The notes beneath the pieces are model-generated. The model was not told the origin of the DNA, ran no database searches, and was given only the letters and a program-made list of their open reading frames with translations. Position numbers and translations under genes: made by a program. Below, in pieces: positions 56,440 through 64,000 of a stretch of DNA of 64,000 nucleotides. The number at the start of each line of letters is the position of its first letter. The stretch's first letter is position 1. Source of the DNA: Nostoc sp. FACHB-152 (lineage in GTDB: Bacteria; Cyanobacteriota; Cyanobacteriia; Cyanobacteriales; Nostocaceae); NCBI RefSeq assembly GCF_014697475.1, contig NZ_JACJRV010000030.1:1-64000 (forward strand), in the 5' to 3' direction.

Positions 56440-57981
56440 CTATTTCATTCTTGCCAACAAATGTTCGCCTACCCGCAATGCATTAGCCATAATTGTTAGC
56501 GATGGATTAACAGCAGCACTGGAGGGGAAAAAGCTCCCATCGACAACATAAAGGTTATCAACATCGTGAGTGCGGCAATTAATATCTAATACAGAAGTGC
56601 TGGGATCTTCGCCAAAACGACAGGTTCCGCATTGATGTCCCACCGCATCTAAACCAAGATGTTGAGTAATATGTAATGAATTTTGTTTGGTTTGTGATCC
56701 TTGTGCAATAGATTTTAAAACTTCTATCCAACGTTTAATTAAACGATTAAATGCGACTTCATTGTTGCTTTTGTAGTTAATGGTAATTTTATCATCTTGG
56801 ACAGATATACGATTATTCTCATCAGGTAAATCTTCATTCATTACCCACCAAGCAATAGAATGGTTGGCAATCTTTTCAGCAATAAAGTTGGGCATTAATG
56901 GTGGCCCATAGGCAAGAATTCTATCTTTATGAATATTGCCAAGGGATTGTACACTACCCATTGGATAATCAAAGTCTTTTTCCCCCCAATAAAAATCGGT
57001 GACAGCTAAAGTTTTGGGGAAAATTGTAGGGTTTGGTTTTGTGCTTAATGTCATCACCACAGCACAATTATGTACCATGTAATTTCGCCCTACAAGCTGT
57101 GAACTGTTAGCTAAACCATGCGGGTGTTTGTCATTAGCAGATTTTAATAATAATGCTGCGGAGTTAATTGCACCGCCAGCTACAACCACAATATTGCCAG
57201 AAAATATTTGTCGCTGACCTTGAATTTCTGCTTCTACGCCTGTGACTTCTCGCCCAGATGTGCTGGTGTGTAAACGGATGACTTTTGCTTGGGTAATTAA
57301 TGTGAGATTATTATAGGCGATCGCTGGACGAATACCATTAATATCAGCATCACCTTTAGCATTAATCATACAAGGAAAACCATCACAAGTATCACAACGA
57401 ATACAAGTACTTAAATGACGATTTACTTCGTTTAATTTAACTGCTAAAGGCAGATTAAAAGGATGTAAACCTTGATTTTTGAGACTGTAATAAATTTCTG
57501 CAACATAAGGTTCATGGCTGATAGCTGAAAAAGGATATTCATAGTTAGTTGGTGGTTCGTTAGGGTCTAAACCACGTTTTCCATGTACTTCGTAAAGTTG
57601 CTCTGCTTGGTCATAATAAGGAGCAAAGTCTTGATATTTTAAAGGCCATTCAGGAGAAATACCACCTTGATGAACAACTGTTTCAAAGTCCTGTTCACGT
57701 AATCTAAATAACGCACCACCATAAAATTTTGTATTACCACCCACATAATAATGTGCGGCTGGATGAATAGGCTTACCATCTTTGTCATACCAAATATCAT
57801 TAGTACGATAGCTTCCTTCTTTTATGACTTTTTTGGTATCCCAATTTTGCTTTTCTCTAGGTAAAAAGCTGCCTTGTTCTAAAACTAAAATTTTCTTGCC
57901 ACTGGGTGCTAACTTATATGCTAAAGTGCCACCACCAGCACCAGTACCGATGATGATTAAATCGTAATGATTATTCGACAT
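56440..57981 (-). CDS. GMC-type FAD oxidoreductase with Cys cluster
   Basis: This 513-residue protein is a glucose-methanol-choline oxidoreductase: FAD-binding IIGTGAGGGTLAYKLA, GGNTKFYGGALFR, active-site His in VGHQCGTCRFG and the closing VVDGSFFPSSAAVNPSLTIMANALR. Enzymes of this family oxidise alcohols, including long-chain ones. It has an unusual cluster CIRCDTCDGFPC (C-x2-C-x2-C-x4-C) near residue 195 that could bind iron-sulfur or zinc. It is 91 bp downstream of an SDR gene on the same strand. A role in converting hydroxyl to keto groups of heterocyst glycolipids is an attractive inference. Confidence 0.85.
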   Translation of the reverse strand: MSNNHYDLIIIGTGAGGGTLAYKLAPSGKKILVLEQGSFLPREKQNWDTKKVIKEGSYRTNDIWYDKDGKPIHPAAHYYVGGNTKFYGGALFRLREQDFETVVHQGGISPEWPLKYQDFAPYYDQAEQLYEVHGKRGLDPNEPPTNYEYPFSAISHEPYVAEIYYSLKNQGLHPFNLPLAVKLNEVNRHLSTCIRCDTCDGFPCMINAKGDADINGIRPAIAYNNLTLITQAKVIRLHTSTSGREVTGVEAEIQGQRQIFSGNIVVVAGGAINSAALLLKSANDKHPHGLANSSQLVGRNYMVHNCAVVMTLSTKPNPTIFPKTLAVTDFYWGEKDFDYPMGSVQSLGNIHKDRILAYGPPLMPNFIAEKIANHSIAWWVMNEDLPDENNRISVQDDKITINYKSNNEVAFNRLIKRWIEVLKSIAQGSQTKQNSLHITQHLGLDAVGHQCGTCRFGEDPSTSVLDINCRTHDVDNLYVVDGSFFPSSAAVNPSLTIMANALRVGEHLLARMK

Positions 57982-58072
57982 TTTTACTCCAAATAATTAA
58001 GCAGATTTGGATGACAGGCATTTACTATAAATCCAGAATGTAGTGATTTATGCCCACCATAGAGTTATTAAG

Positions 58073-58891
58073 TTATGAACCTCGCATTTGCTTTTCCGCA
58101 CAAGTTTTGTTGACTGCTTTTACACCTATCCACTTAAAAACTAAGTCACCAAACTTAGGAAAAAGCTGGAAGTTAGAAAATAAAAGTTTTGAAACTAAAC
58201 CATCTAAAACTACTTCGGCTTGGTTTTGTTTGATGGCATTTAAAATGGCGATCGCCACTTCTTTTGGCGGTGCAACACGCGCTAAACTAGGCGCAGGTAC
58301 TCCCAACGCCGAAAACATCCCCGCAGCAGTATAGCCAGGACAAACGACCGACACGCCAATATTTGTATCAGCTAATTCTTGCCGTAAAGCATCAGTCCAC
58401 ATAATTAAACCTGCTTTACTAGCTGAATAAATACTGTTATAGGGCATTCCTTTTTTACCTGAACCGGAAGCAATATTCACAATATGACCACTATTTCGAG
58501 CTAACATACTTGGTAAAATCAAGCGTGTTAATTCCATCCCTGAAATTAGATTTGTGGTCAAATTAGCTTGAATATCTTGTAGAGTGTAGAGGTGAAAAGG
58601 TCGATATTTTTCAATCGCAGCATTATTAATTAAAATATCGATTTGTCCCACAGCTTGATTAATTTGCTGTACTAATGTTGGTAAGTTTTCTACATCGCTA
58701 ATATCAAATGGAATACTAACAGCCTTACCACCTAAAGCTTCCACTTCTTTACAGATATCATTGAGTTTTGTTTGTGATCGAGAAACAGCAACTACAGTAG
58801 ATTGTTCTTTTGCTAAAGCACGGGCAATAAATGTACCAATACCACCAGATGCTCCAGTTAAAAGCACTGTTTTACCTGTTATTGATGTCAT
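58073..58891 (-). CDS. Short-chain dehydrogenase, HetN-like
   Basis: This 272-residue classical SDR has TGASGGIG at the cofactor site, NNAAIEKY, catalytic Ser in NIASGSGKKG and the YSASK motif (IYSASKAGLIMW). Its overall sequence resembles the HetN/ketoacyl reductase group, but where Anabaena HetN has the inhibitory RGSGR motif this protein has RNSGH (MLARNSGHIVN). It is therefore probably a lipid ketoreductase rather than a pattern-formation inhibitor. It lies directly upstream of the GMC oxidoreductase on the same strand. The symbol hetN is withheld. The start is ATG 58891. Confidence 0.82.
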   Translation of the reverse strand: MTSITGKTVLLTGASGGIGTFIARALAKEQSTVVAVSRSQTKLNDICKEVEALGGKAVSIPFDISDVENLPTLVQQINQAVGQIDILINNAAIEKYRPFHLYTLQDIQANLTTNLISGMELTRLILPSMLARNSGHIVNIASGSGKKGMPYNSIYSASKAGLIMWTDALRQELADTNIGVSVVCPGYTAAGMFSALGVPAPSLARVAPPKEVAIAILNAIKQNQAEVVLDGLVSKLLFSNFQLFPKFGDLVFKWIGVKAVNKTCAEKQMRGS

Positions 58892-59312
58892 AATTAACCT
58901 TGATAAATAAGGTGAATTTTTAGTGTGGGACTTTATAAACTATGAAAATTTCTCAGAACTCATTCAAATCTGAAATGGCCACATGAGATTTTTGGACAAT
59001 ACTTTTTGTATTTAAAACCAATTTATAATTTAAAGTTCAAGTTGGTTTCAAAAAACACTTTTTTCTATGGTTTATGATGCTTAAATTCCTGGTTATTTTG
59101 CTATGTAACTGTAGCACCGCACCTGTTGAGTATCGATTTGTAGCGGCTTCATCAAGGAGATTAATTTTTAGCTTACTATAATTTAACAATTCAAATATTA
59201 ATCTTAATTTTTTATTTATATTAGTTAAAATAATAGATTTAAAGTATTAAACTCAAAAAAATGTCTGTTATCAGATTACATTTATGCTGCTTATTGGTCA
59301 TTACCATACATG
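58892..59312. other. AT-rich gap between the SDR and RTX genes
   Basis: No coding frame, repeat or RNA was recognised. The left part should contain the promoter of the SDR-GMC pair. The RTX terminator closes the right side. Confidence 0.5.
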
Positions 59313-59341
59313 AAAAAGGGAGACTAAACAATAAATCTCCC
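59313..59341 (-). terminator. Rho-independent terminator of the RTX gene
   Basis: GGGAGA (59318-59323) pairs with TCTCCC (59336-59341). On the minus strand the stem is followed directly by TTTTTC. It lies 20 bp past the RTX gene stop. Confidence 0.8.
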
Positions 59342-59361
59342 CTGAAATTGAAGTTGCTTAA

Positions 59362-60552
59362 TTAAGCATTAACAAAAATATCAGCGTTAGTTAAAGCTTG
59401 TTCGCTACTGAGAGTAGCAATTTGAACTTGTGCAGCTGCGCCTGTTCCATCTCGATCAAAGAAAAGATCGCCAGTGCTTTGAGAGTAAATGAATCGATGA
59501 CTAGCTGTTGTGGCTGCTGTACCAATAACGAATCTATTAGCCGCGATCGCTGCGCCACCAACCAAACTACCACCAAAACCAGCCGCAGAGACAACAATGG
59601 TATCATCAACTACGCTAAAATCGGCGATCGTGTCAATTCCTTGAGTCGGAGAGTTGAAGATAAAACGATCATTCCCGGCTTCACCATAGAGAGTGTCATC
59701 ACCAGCACCGCCATTGAGAATGTCATTGCCATCACCACCATAGAAACTGTCATTGCCATCACCACCATTGATGGTGTCGTTTCCGGAACCACCATATAGG
59801 TTATCAGCAAAGAACGAATTACTGTTGTTCGTGCCAGTAATTACGTCATTACCTGCACCCGCTTGAATCGTGATGTCACTAGCCAACGCTGAGAAGTTGA
59901 TGGTGTCGTTACCGCTACCTGTTGTGACTCTGGCTTGTTCAATATTTGTAATGTTTCTAGTCGTTGTGCCGTTGGAGATAGTACCACCCGTGCTGGAACT
60001 GGTGTACAAGATGGTGAAATTGCTGGTGCTAGCGGTAGTATCTATATTCAACAAGTCAATTCCGGCTCCACCATTCACTTGGTCTATACCATTCCCAGCA
60101 TAAATAGCGTCATTACCACTACCACCGTCAATGGTATCATTACCTGGATCATCGTCACGGACTATGAAAAAATCCAGGTACTCCTGTTGTTCAAAAGTAT
60201 AAACATAATACTCATAATGTCCATTAATGATATCATCACCGTCGCCACCATTGAGGGTATCATTGCCAATACCACCCCAAAGGATATCATTACCTCCTTC
60301 AGCATCAACACTGTCATTACCTATACCGCCGGAAAGGTTATCATTGCCAATACCGCCCTGGATGAGATCATTTCCGCCGCCATCATCACTAGGCTCGAAG
60401 ATTGGTAGAGTATAGGTTGTACCGTTATAGACCACCTGTTGGTATCTGATAGAGACATTAAGTAGATCATCACCTGCAAAAGTTTCTATTACGTCGTTTC
60501 CAGAAGTACCTGTTAGAATGTCGTCTTGATCGGAACCGGGAATATATGCCAT
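59362..60552 (-). CDS. RTX calcium-binding repeat protein
   Basis: This 396-residue protein is made of RTX nonapeptide repeats of the GGxGxDxLx type (GGIGNDNLSGG, GGDGDDIINGH, GGSGNDTINGG, GGDGNDILNGG, GGAGDDTLYGE) in three blocks, followed by a C-terminal domain with IADFSVVDDTIVVSA and RFIYSQSTGDLFFDRDGTG. RTX repeats bind calcium outside the cell and fold after type I secretion through the uncleaved C-terminus; there is no Sec signal. No enzymatic domain is present, so a surface or adhesion role is possible. The start ATG 60552 has AGGAG-like GGAGCAAAATTTC upstream. It is divergent from phoD. Confidence 0.9.
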   Translation of the reverse strand: MAYIPGSDQDDILTGTSGNDVIETFAGDDLLNVSIRYQQVVYNGTTYTLPIFEPSDDGGGNDLIQGGIGNDNLSGGIGNDSVDAEGGNDILWGGIGNDTLNGGDGDDIINGHYEYYVYTFEQQEYLDFFIVRDDDPGNDTIDGGSGNDAIYAGNGIDQVNGGAGIDLLNIDTTASTSNFTILYTSSSTGGTISNGTTTRNITNIEQARVTTGSGNDTINFSALASDITIQAGAGNDVITGTNNSNSFFADNLYGGSGNDTINGGDGNDSFYGGDGNDILNGGAGDDTLYGEAGNDRFIFNSPTQGIDTIADFSVVDDTIVVSAAGFGGSLVGGAAIAANRFVIGTAATTASHRFIYSQSTGDLFFDRDGTGAAAQVQIATLSSEQALTNADIFVNA

Positions 60553-60572
60553 GAAATTTTGCTCCTTTTGAA

Positions 60573-60600
60573 AAATCAGACAGCGATCGCTGTCTGATTT
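60573..60600. promoter_or_regulatory. 28-bp perfect palindrome centred on GCGATCGC
   Basis: AAATCAGACAGCGA is followed directly by its exact reverse complement. It lies 20 bp upstream of the RTX gene start, in its leader or promoter, and could form a cruciform, an RNA hairpin or a dimer-binding site. Confidence 0.7.
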
Positions 60601-60620
60601 CCCAACATTCTCTTATACAA

Positions 60621-60661
60621 CTATTAAGTTGATATTAACTGCTTCTTGGTTAATAGTTAAG
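60621..60661. promoter_or_regulatory. Pho-box-like repeat array between RTX gene and phoD
   Basis: On the minus strand CTTAACTA (60654-60661), GTTAATAT (60632-60639) and CTTAATAG (60621-60628) lie on an 11-bp grid; the unit at 60643-60650 is weak. This matches the layout of cyanobacterial SphR/PhoB sites and resembles the array at 11843-11883. Confidence 0.5.
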
Positions 60662-60905
60662 GTTTCGCTAGTAAGGTGAAGTCGGCAAAGTGATATTTGA
60701 CGCTAAAGTTCCAAAAAAGGTTAGTAGGAAAAAGCTTATGTCATCAGGCAAATACAGCAGGGAACAGGCTTGAAAGTCTTTTTTTACATGACTTTTTGGT
60801 GAAAACTTGTACATCATTTACCTGCAATCTGTTGTATTTCTCTACTTAACACTTTGGTGTCAAATGTGCTGTTTCTGTAGTTCACCTATTAGTGAGGGGT
60901 TAACA

Positions 60906-62501
60906 ATGGCAAAGGGCTGGAATTTTGAGCAGTTGCTACAGTACCGTATTAAGCGACGCAACTTGATTATTGGTGCTGGAGCATTTTCAGGATTAGCTAT
61001 AGCTAGTCAATTTCCTCATCAAAGAGCGATCGCTAATCCGAGATTTTCTGATTATCCTTTCAAATTAGGTGTAGCCTCTGGTGAACCTTATCCCAATAGC
61101 GTGGTGATTTGGACTCGTCTTGCACCTGAACCCTTAAATGGCGGTGGTGTGCCACCTGTTAATGTACCTGTACGTTGGGAAGTATCAGACGATGCCAACA
61201 TGAGGCGTATTATCGCCAGAGGTACAGAACTTGCACTTCCTGAATTAGGTCACTCAGTCAGGGTCGTCGTTGAAGGGCTACGTCCAGATACTTGGTATTG
61301 GTATCGATTTTATGTAGGTAACGAAGCTTCTCGGATTGGTCGGACTCGGACTGCGCCTTTTGGGGGTAGCTATTTAAACAAATTTACCTTTGCTTTGGCT
61401 TCTTGCCAAAACTATCAGCAAGGATATTTCACTGCCTACAAATACATGGCGCAGGATGACCTTAATTTAGTAGTCCATGTAGGTGACTACATCTACGAAG
61501 GGGGAATTAGTGATACTGCTATCAGACCACACAATAGCTTAGAGATTTTTACTTTAGACGAATATCGCAACCGTCACGCTCTCTACAAATTAGATACTAA
61601 TCTGCAAGAAGCTCATGCAATGTTTCCTTGGATTGTGACTTGGGATGACCACGAAGTAGAAAACAACTATGCCGACGACATCTCACAAATCGATACAGAA
61701 CCAGAACCAGACCAAGACAGAGCTATCTTTTTACAAAGACGAGCGATCGCTTATCAGGTATATTACGAGCATATGCCACTGCGTCCTTTCTCAAAACCAG
61801 TTGGCCCAGATATGCAGCTTTATCGTCGGTTAAGTTTTGGTAATTTGGCAACCTTCAATGTTCTGGATACTCGCCAATATCGTACCGACCAACCCTGCGA
61901 GGATGGTACAAAAGAACGTTGTGCAGAAGTGTTTAACCCACAAGCAACAATTCTGGGAAAAGCACAAGAAAATTGGTTGTATGAGGGTTTGAGTAGCTCA
62001 CAAACTAGATGGAACATTTTAGCTCAACAAGTTCCCATTGCTCAAAGAGACTTTACCCCAGGAGAAGGCCAAACTTTCAGCATGGATAAATGGGATGGTT
62101 ATTTAGCTGATCGCGATCGCTTGATGGCTTTTCTAGGACAGCGCAAGCCTTCCAATCCCGTTTCCTTGGCTGGTGATGTGCATTCTAACTGGGCTATGGA
62201 TCTCAAAGCTAATTTTGATAATCCCCAATCTGCAACAGTTGGTAGTGAGTTTGTCTGTACTTCTATTAGTTCTGGTGGCGATGGAGAAGATATTCCCCCC
62301 ACTGTTGCAGCCTATTTACCAGACAACCCACACATCAAATTTTATAATGGGCAACGTGGGTATGTTCGCTGTACGCTAACTCCTGATTTATGGAAGAGTG
62401 ACTATTTGGTAATGTCAGAGGTCACAACTCCATTTGGCATAATTAGTAAACGCGCTTCATACGTAGTTGAAAACGGTCGCCCAGGAGTAAAACAAGCATA
62501 A
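60906..62501 (+). CDS. phoD: PhoD-type alkaline phosphatase/phosphodiesterase
   Basis: This 531-residue protein is a PhoD-family metallophosphatase that releases phosphate from esters outside the cytoplasm. An RRNLIIGAGAFSG Tat-like signal (residues about 17-45) is followed by the N-terminal domain (FKLGVASGEPYPNSVVIWTRL). The metal-binding motifs are FALASCQNYQQG, VVHVGDYIYEGG, TWDDHEVENNYAD and SLAGDVHSNWAMD. I start at ATG 60906 because GTGAGGGG precedes it and the frame before it is opened only by TTG. The Pho-box-like array lies about 250 bp upstream. It pairs functionally with the PhoX-like gene at 10303. Confidence 0.94.
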   Translation: MAKGWNFEQLLQYRIKRRNLIIGAGAFSGLAIASQFPHQRAIANPRFSDYPFKLGVASGEPYPNSVVIWTRLAPEPLNGGGVPPVNVPVRWEVSDDANMRRIIARGTELALPELGHSVRVVVEGLRPDTWYWYRFYVGNEASRIGRTRTAPFGGSYLNKFTFALASCQNYQQGYFTAYKYMAQDDLNLVVHVGDYIYEGGISDTAIRPHNSLEIFTLDEYRNRHALYKLDTNLQEAHAMFPWIVTWDDHEVENNYADDISQIDTEPEPDQDRAIFLQRRAIAYQVYYEHMPLRPFSKPVGPDMQLYRRLSFGNLATFNVLDTRQYRTDQPCEDGTKERCAEVFNPQATILGKAQENWLYEGLSSSQTRWNILAQQVPIAQRDFTPGEGQTFSMDKWDGYLADRDRLMAFLGQRKPSNPVSLAGDVHSNWAMDLKANFDNPQSATVGSEFVCTSISSGGDGEDIPPTVAAYLPDNPHIKFYNGQRGYVRCTLTPDLWKSDYLVMSEVTTPFGIISKRASYVVENGRPGVKQA

Positions 62502-62529
62502 TTCAAACCACGCAAACAAATTTCAGTAG

Positions 62530-62558
62530 GGTGTGTTATGGCTTCAGCCTAACGCACC
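62530..62558 (+). terminator. Hairpin repeat past phoD
   Basis: GGTGTGTTATGGC pairs with GCCTAACGCACC around TTCA, with one bulge and one wobble. It is a variant of the common cyanobacterial GGTGCGTTAGGC palindrome and is well placed to end both phoD and the convergent small gene. Confidence 0.65.
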
Positions 62559-62561
62559 TCC

Positions 62562-62789
62562 CTATAAGGTTTGAATTTTCAGACTTGTGTCAACTTCACC
62601 GTGCTTTACTTGAGTAACACATCGCAACCACTCATGCCAAACAGCAGGATCAGCAGTTGTGCCATCTTGCACAGTACTCATATCACCAAGTAACCCACCC
62701 AAATCATCTGATTTTGTTCGCTCATAGACAGAAACTAAATATGCATACATAGCAGCATATGCTTCTTTTTCAGTTAATTTAATGTTCAT
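62562..62789 (-). CDS. Small hypothetical protein
   Basis: I do not recognise a family for this 75-residue protein. It begins NIKLTEKEAYAAMYAYLVSV and includes KSDDLGGLLGDMSTVQDG and PAVWHEWLRCVTQV; it looks like a compact helical domain, in style similar to small immunity-type or other single-domain cytoplasmic proteins. I start at ATG 62789, since the extension above it depends on a TTG. No signal or membrane segment is seen. It is convergent with phoD and shares the hairpin between them. Coding character seems real. Confidence 0.6.
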   Translation of the reverse strand: MNIKLTEKEAYAAMYAYLVSVYERTKSDDLGGLLGDMSTVQDGTTADPAVWHEWLRCVTQVKHGEVDTSLKIQTL

Positions 62790-62962
62790 GGCGTACCTTG
62801 CAGTAACATAAATCCAATAGGCATCTTTCAAAACTCAAAATTTTAAACTCTTTCTTTGCGACTACCCTGCGGGTTCGCCGTTAGGAGTTCTCGTAAGAGT
62901 AGCTGCTAACGCATCTATGCGTGAGACAAAAAAATATTTAATTCATATATAATCATCAATTT

Positions 62963-63217
62963 CTAAGATTCAAGAGCTTTACGTAATTTCCTTTCTAATT
63001 GTACTATTAAAAATTTTTGATCGAGTCTTTCTAATTCTGCAATAGAAACATCACGATTTGTAAGGGCAGCTTGTACCCATTGCTCATATTTTCTATCATG
63101 TTCTTCCAAAAGTTCTAATGCTTCGACAATGATTTCCTCAATAGTGTGATATCGACCACTACTGAGTTTTTCTTGGATAAACATTTCGTGTTTTCGGTAG
63201 AATTTGGTGTTCATCAT
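62963..63217 (-). CDS. ParD-like antitoxin without toxin partner
   Basis: This 84-residue protein has the ParD/CopG-like ribbon-helix-helix form: FYRKHEMFIQEKLSSGRYHTIEEIIVEALELLEEHDRKY. FIxxKLxSGRYxxxxE(I/V)(I/V)xEAL is the ParD signature. ParD neutralises ParE gyrase-poison toxins and represses its own operon. No ParE-like frame occurs in the 170 bp downstream or upstream. It may act on a toxin elsewhere or be a relic. The start is ATG 63217, or 63214. The upstream frame opened by GTG 63265 is not family-like. Confidence 0.72.
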   Translation of the reverse strand: MMNTKFYRKHEMFIQEKLSSGRYHTIEEIIVEALELLEEHDRKYEQWVQAALTNRDVSIAELERLDQKFLIVQLERKLRKALES

Positions 63218-63268
63218 TAATAGCTCAATTCTAAATATAAATGCACGATCGCCCAAAGCTAACACACT

Positions 63269-64000
63269 TTAAACTTGTTGTAAATAATACTCAAACCGCT
63301 CTCGTAGTTGCTCTACAGCCAAATTCTGAGTCCAATATTCCACAAGAGCGTGACCAAATGCCCAAGCGTTGCGATCGGGTGTAGCAGAATTTTCTAACAG
63401 TAGTGGCCAGAGTGATATTAAATCAAAATTAATTTTGTTGGAGTCGTCTGTTTTTAATAGTGAAAAAAGTTCATAGGCGATTTGGAGTTTACCAATTACA
63501 ATCGGTAACTGTTCTACAGAAATTTGCTCTGCTAGTACATATGCCAAAGTGGGCGACCCGGTTGATATAGTGGAAATAAACTGAAGCACAGGACTTTTTA
63601 GCATTGAAGTTAGCCCTTGTGTCGTCGCCATCTGGAAGGTATATTGGTCAATAATTTTAGCTGCGGCGATAGTGCGGGAGTCTAAGTCACGCAAAAACCG
63701 AGCTAGTCGCAGTTGCTTGGCAGGTGCGATCGCTTGTATCAATCCCATAGATAAAATGTCTATATTCCAAGCTGTGCGGCTGGTTTTGCTATCACTAGTC
63801 ACCACAGGCACAACTAGGTTAGCGAATTCGCCTAGCTTTTCGGCGCGGTACTGCGTAGCTTCTCGAATCGCAATTTCCTTAGGGCGATCGCCCCATTCCC
63901 AATCATAAGGCGGCTGCCATTCCCGGATAGGACGCAACCGATCTACTTGCGTAACAACTGCGATCGCCGGTAAGTCTGCAACTTCGGCTTTCATATCTTC
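63269..64000 (-). CDS. GTPase C-terminal part (5' end beyond window)
   Basis: The frame is open to the right edge, so the N-terminus with the P-loop is missing. What remains (about 243 codons) begins EDMKAEVADLPAIAVVTQVDRLRPIREW, where TQVD is the guanine-specifying NKxD-type motif G4. A segment after it ends the G domain (ANLVVPVVTS), and a helical C-terminal domain of about 130 residues follows. This fits an Era/dynamin-like small GTPase family with helical tail found in cyanobacteria. The gene extends beyond the window. The function is unknown. Confidence 0.65.
   Translation of the reverse strand, partial: EDMKAEVADLPAIAVVTQVDRLRPIREWQPPYDWEWGDRPKEIAIREATQYRAEKLGEFANLVVPVVTSDSKTSRTAWNIDILSMGLIQAIAPAKQLRLARFLRDLDSRTIAAAKIIDQYTFQMATTQGLTSMLKSPVLQFISTISTGSPTLAYVLAEQISVEQLPIVIGKLQIAYELFSLLKTDDSNKINFDLISLWPLLLENSATPDRNAWAFGHALVEYWTQNLAVEQLRERFEYYLQQV

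Noticed and set aside
58073-58891. Calling this SDR hetN
   Set aside because: It is HetN-like but lacks the RGSGR motif and is not in the hglB-hetI position, so the symbol would mislead.
59398-60408. Several plus-strand frames opposite the RTX gene
   Set aside because: They are mirror frames of the repetitive Gly/Asp codons; translations are Ile/Thr/Ser-rich repeats without independent support.

Overview
The window is chromosomal DNA of a heterocyst-forming, nitrogen-fixing cyanobacterium of the Nostoc/Anabaena type. The evidence is light-independent protochlorophyllide reductase genes (chlL, chlN), geranylgeranyl reductase (chlP), the circadian/redox output regulator rpaA, many GCGATCGC (HIP1) octamers, heptamer tandem repeats in spacers, and above all a near-complete heterocyst glycolipid (HGL) island.

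Layout. 1-2.4 kb: the end of an IS630-like transposase, a DUF1349 protein, and a YdcZ-type transporter gene pair divergent from its likely MarR regulator, with two matching palindromic operators between them. 2.5-5.7 kb: chlL - DUF5331 - chlN operon (minus strand) with a clear terminator. 6.4-13 kb: a small Trp-rich protein, an NTF2-like protein, a MASE1 hybrid histidine kinase, a Tat-exported PhoX-like phosphatase with a Pho-box-like upstream array, and a YheT-type hydrolase. 13-16.5 kb: rpaA, chlP and a YidD homologue with a Cys-rich pentapeptide tail. 17.5-20.4 kb: two secreted proteins of unknown function (one with a PEP-CTERM-like tail), an AhpD-like protein and a decayed toxin-antitoxin pair.

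20.4-58.9 kb is the HGL island. hetI (phosphopantetheinyl transferase) can activate the carrier domains of the iterative PUFA-synthase-like polyketide system hglE-hglG-hglD-hglC-hglA-hglB, transcribed leftward from about 44.5 kb. HglE/HglG/HglD/HglC/HglA look like a PfaA/PfaC/PfaD-type machine cut into separate polypeptides, and HglB reductively releases the long-chain alcohol. Rightward lie hgdB-hgdC (DevBC-like exporter without its own ATPase), hgdA (epimerase-like SDR), a DUF2141 protein, two tandemly duplicated GT2 glycosyltransferases and the GT4 hglT, which should glycosylate the aglycone. An SDR-GMC oxidoreductase pair follows on the minus strand and could adjust the oxidation state of the lipid. 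A degenerate ParB-methyltransferase-like protein sits between the two arms.

Between hglB and hetI, where Anabaena 7120 has hetN, this genome instead carries five minus-strand genes: a heme-oxygenase-fold-like protein, a membrane desaturase, a PQ-loop-like membrane protein, a sensor kinase whose receiver lacks the phosphoacceptor Asp, and a second kinase. This is the least described part of the window.

59-64 kb: an RTX calcium-binding protein divergent from a PhoD phosphatase, with a 28-bp palindrome and a Pho-box-like array between them, then a small unknown protein, an orphan ParD-like antitoxin and the C-terminal part of a GTPase that runs off the window.

No rRNA, tRNA or CRISPR array was seen. 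Symbols are assigned by recognition of protein sequence and gene order, not by database search.
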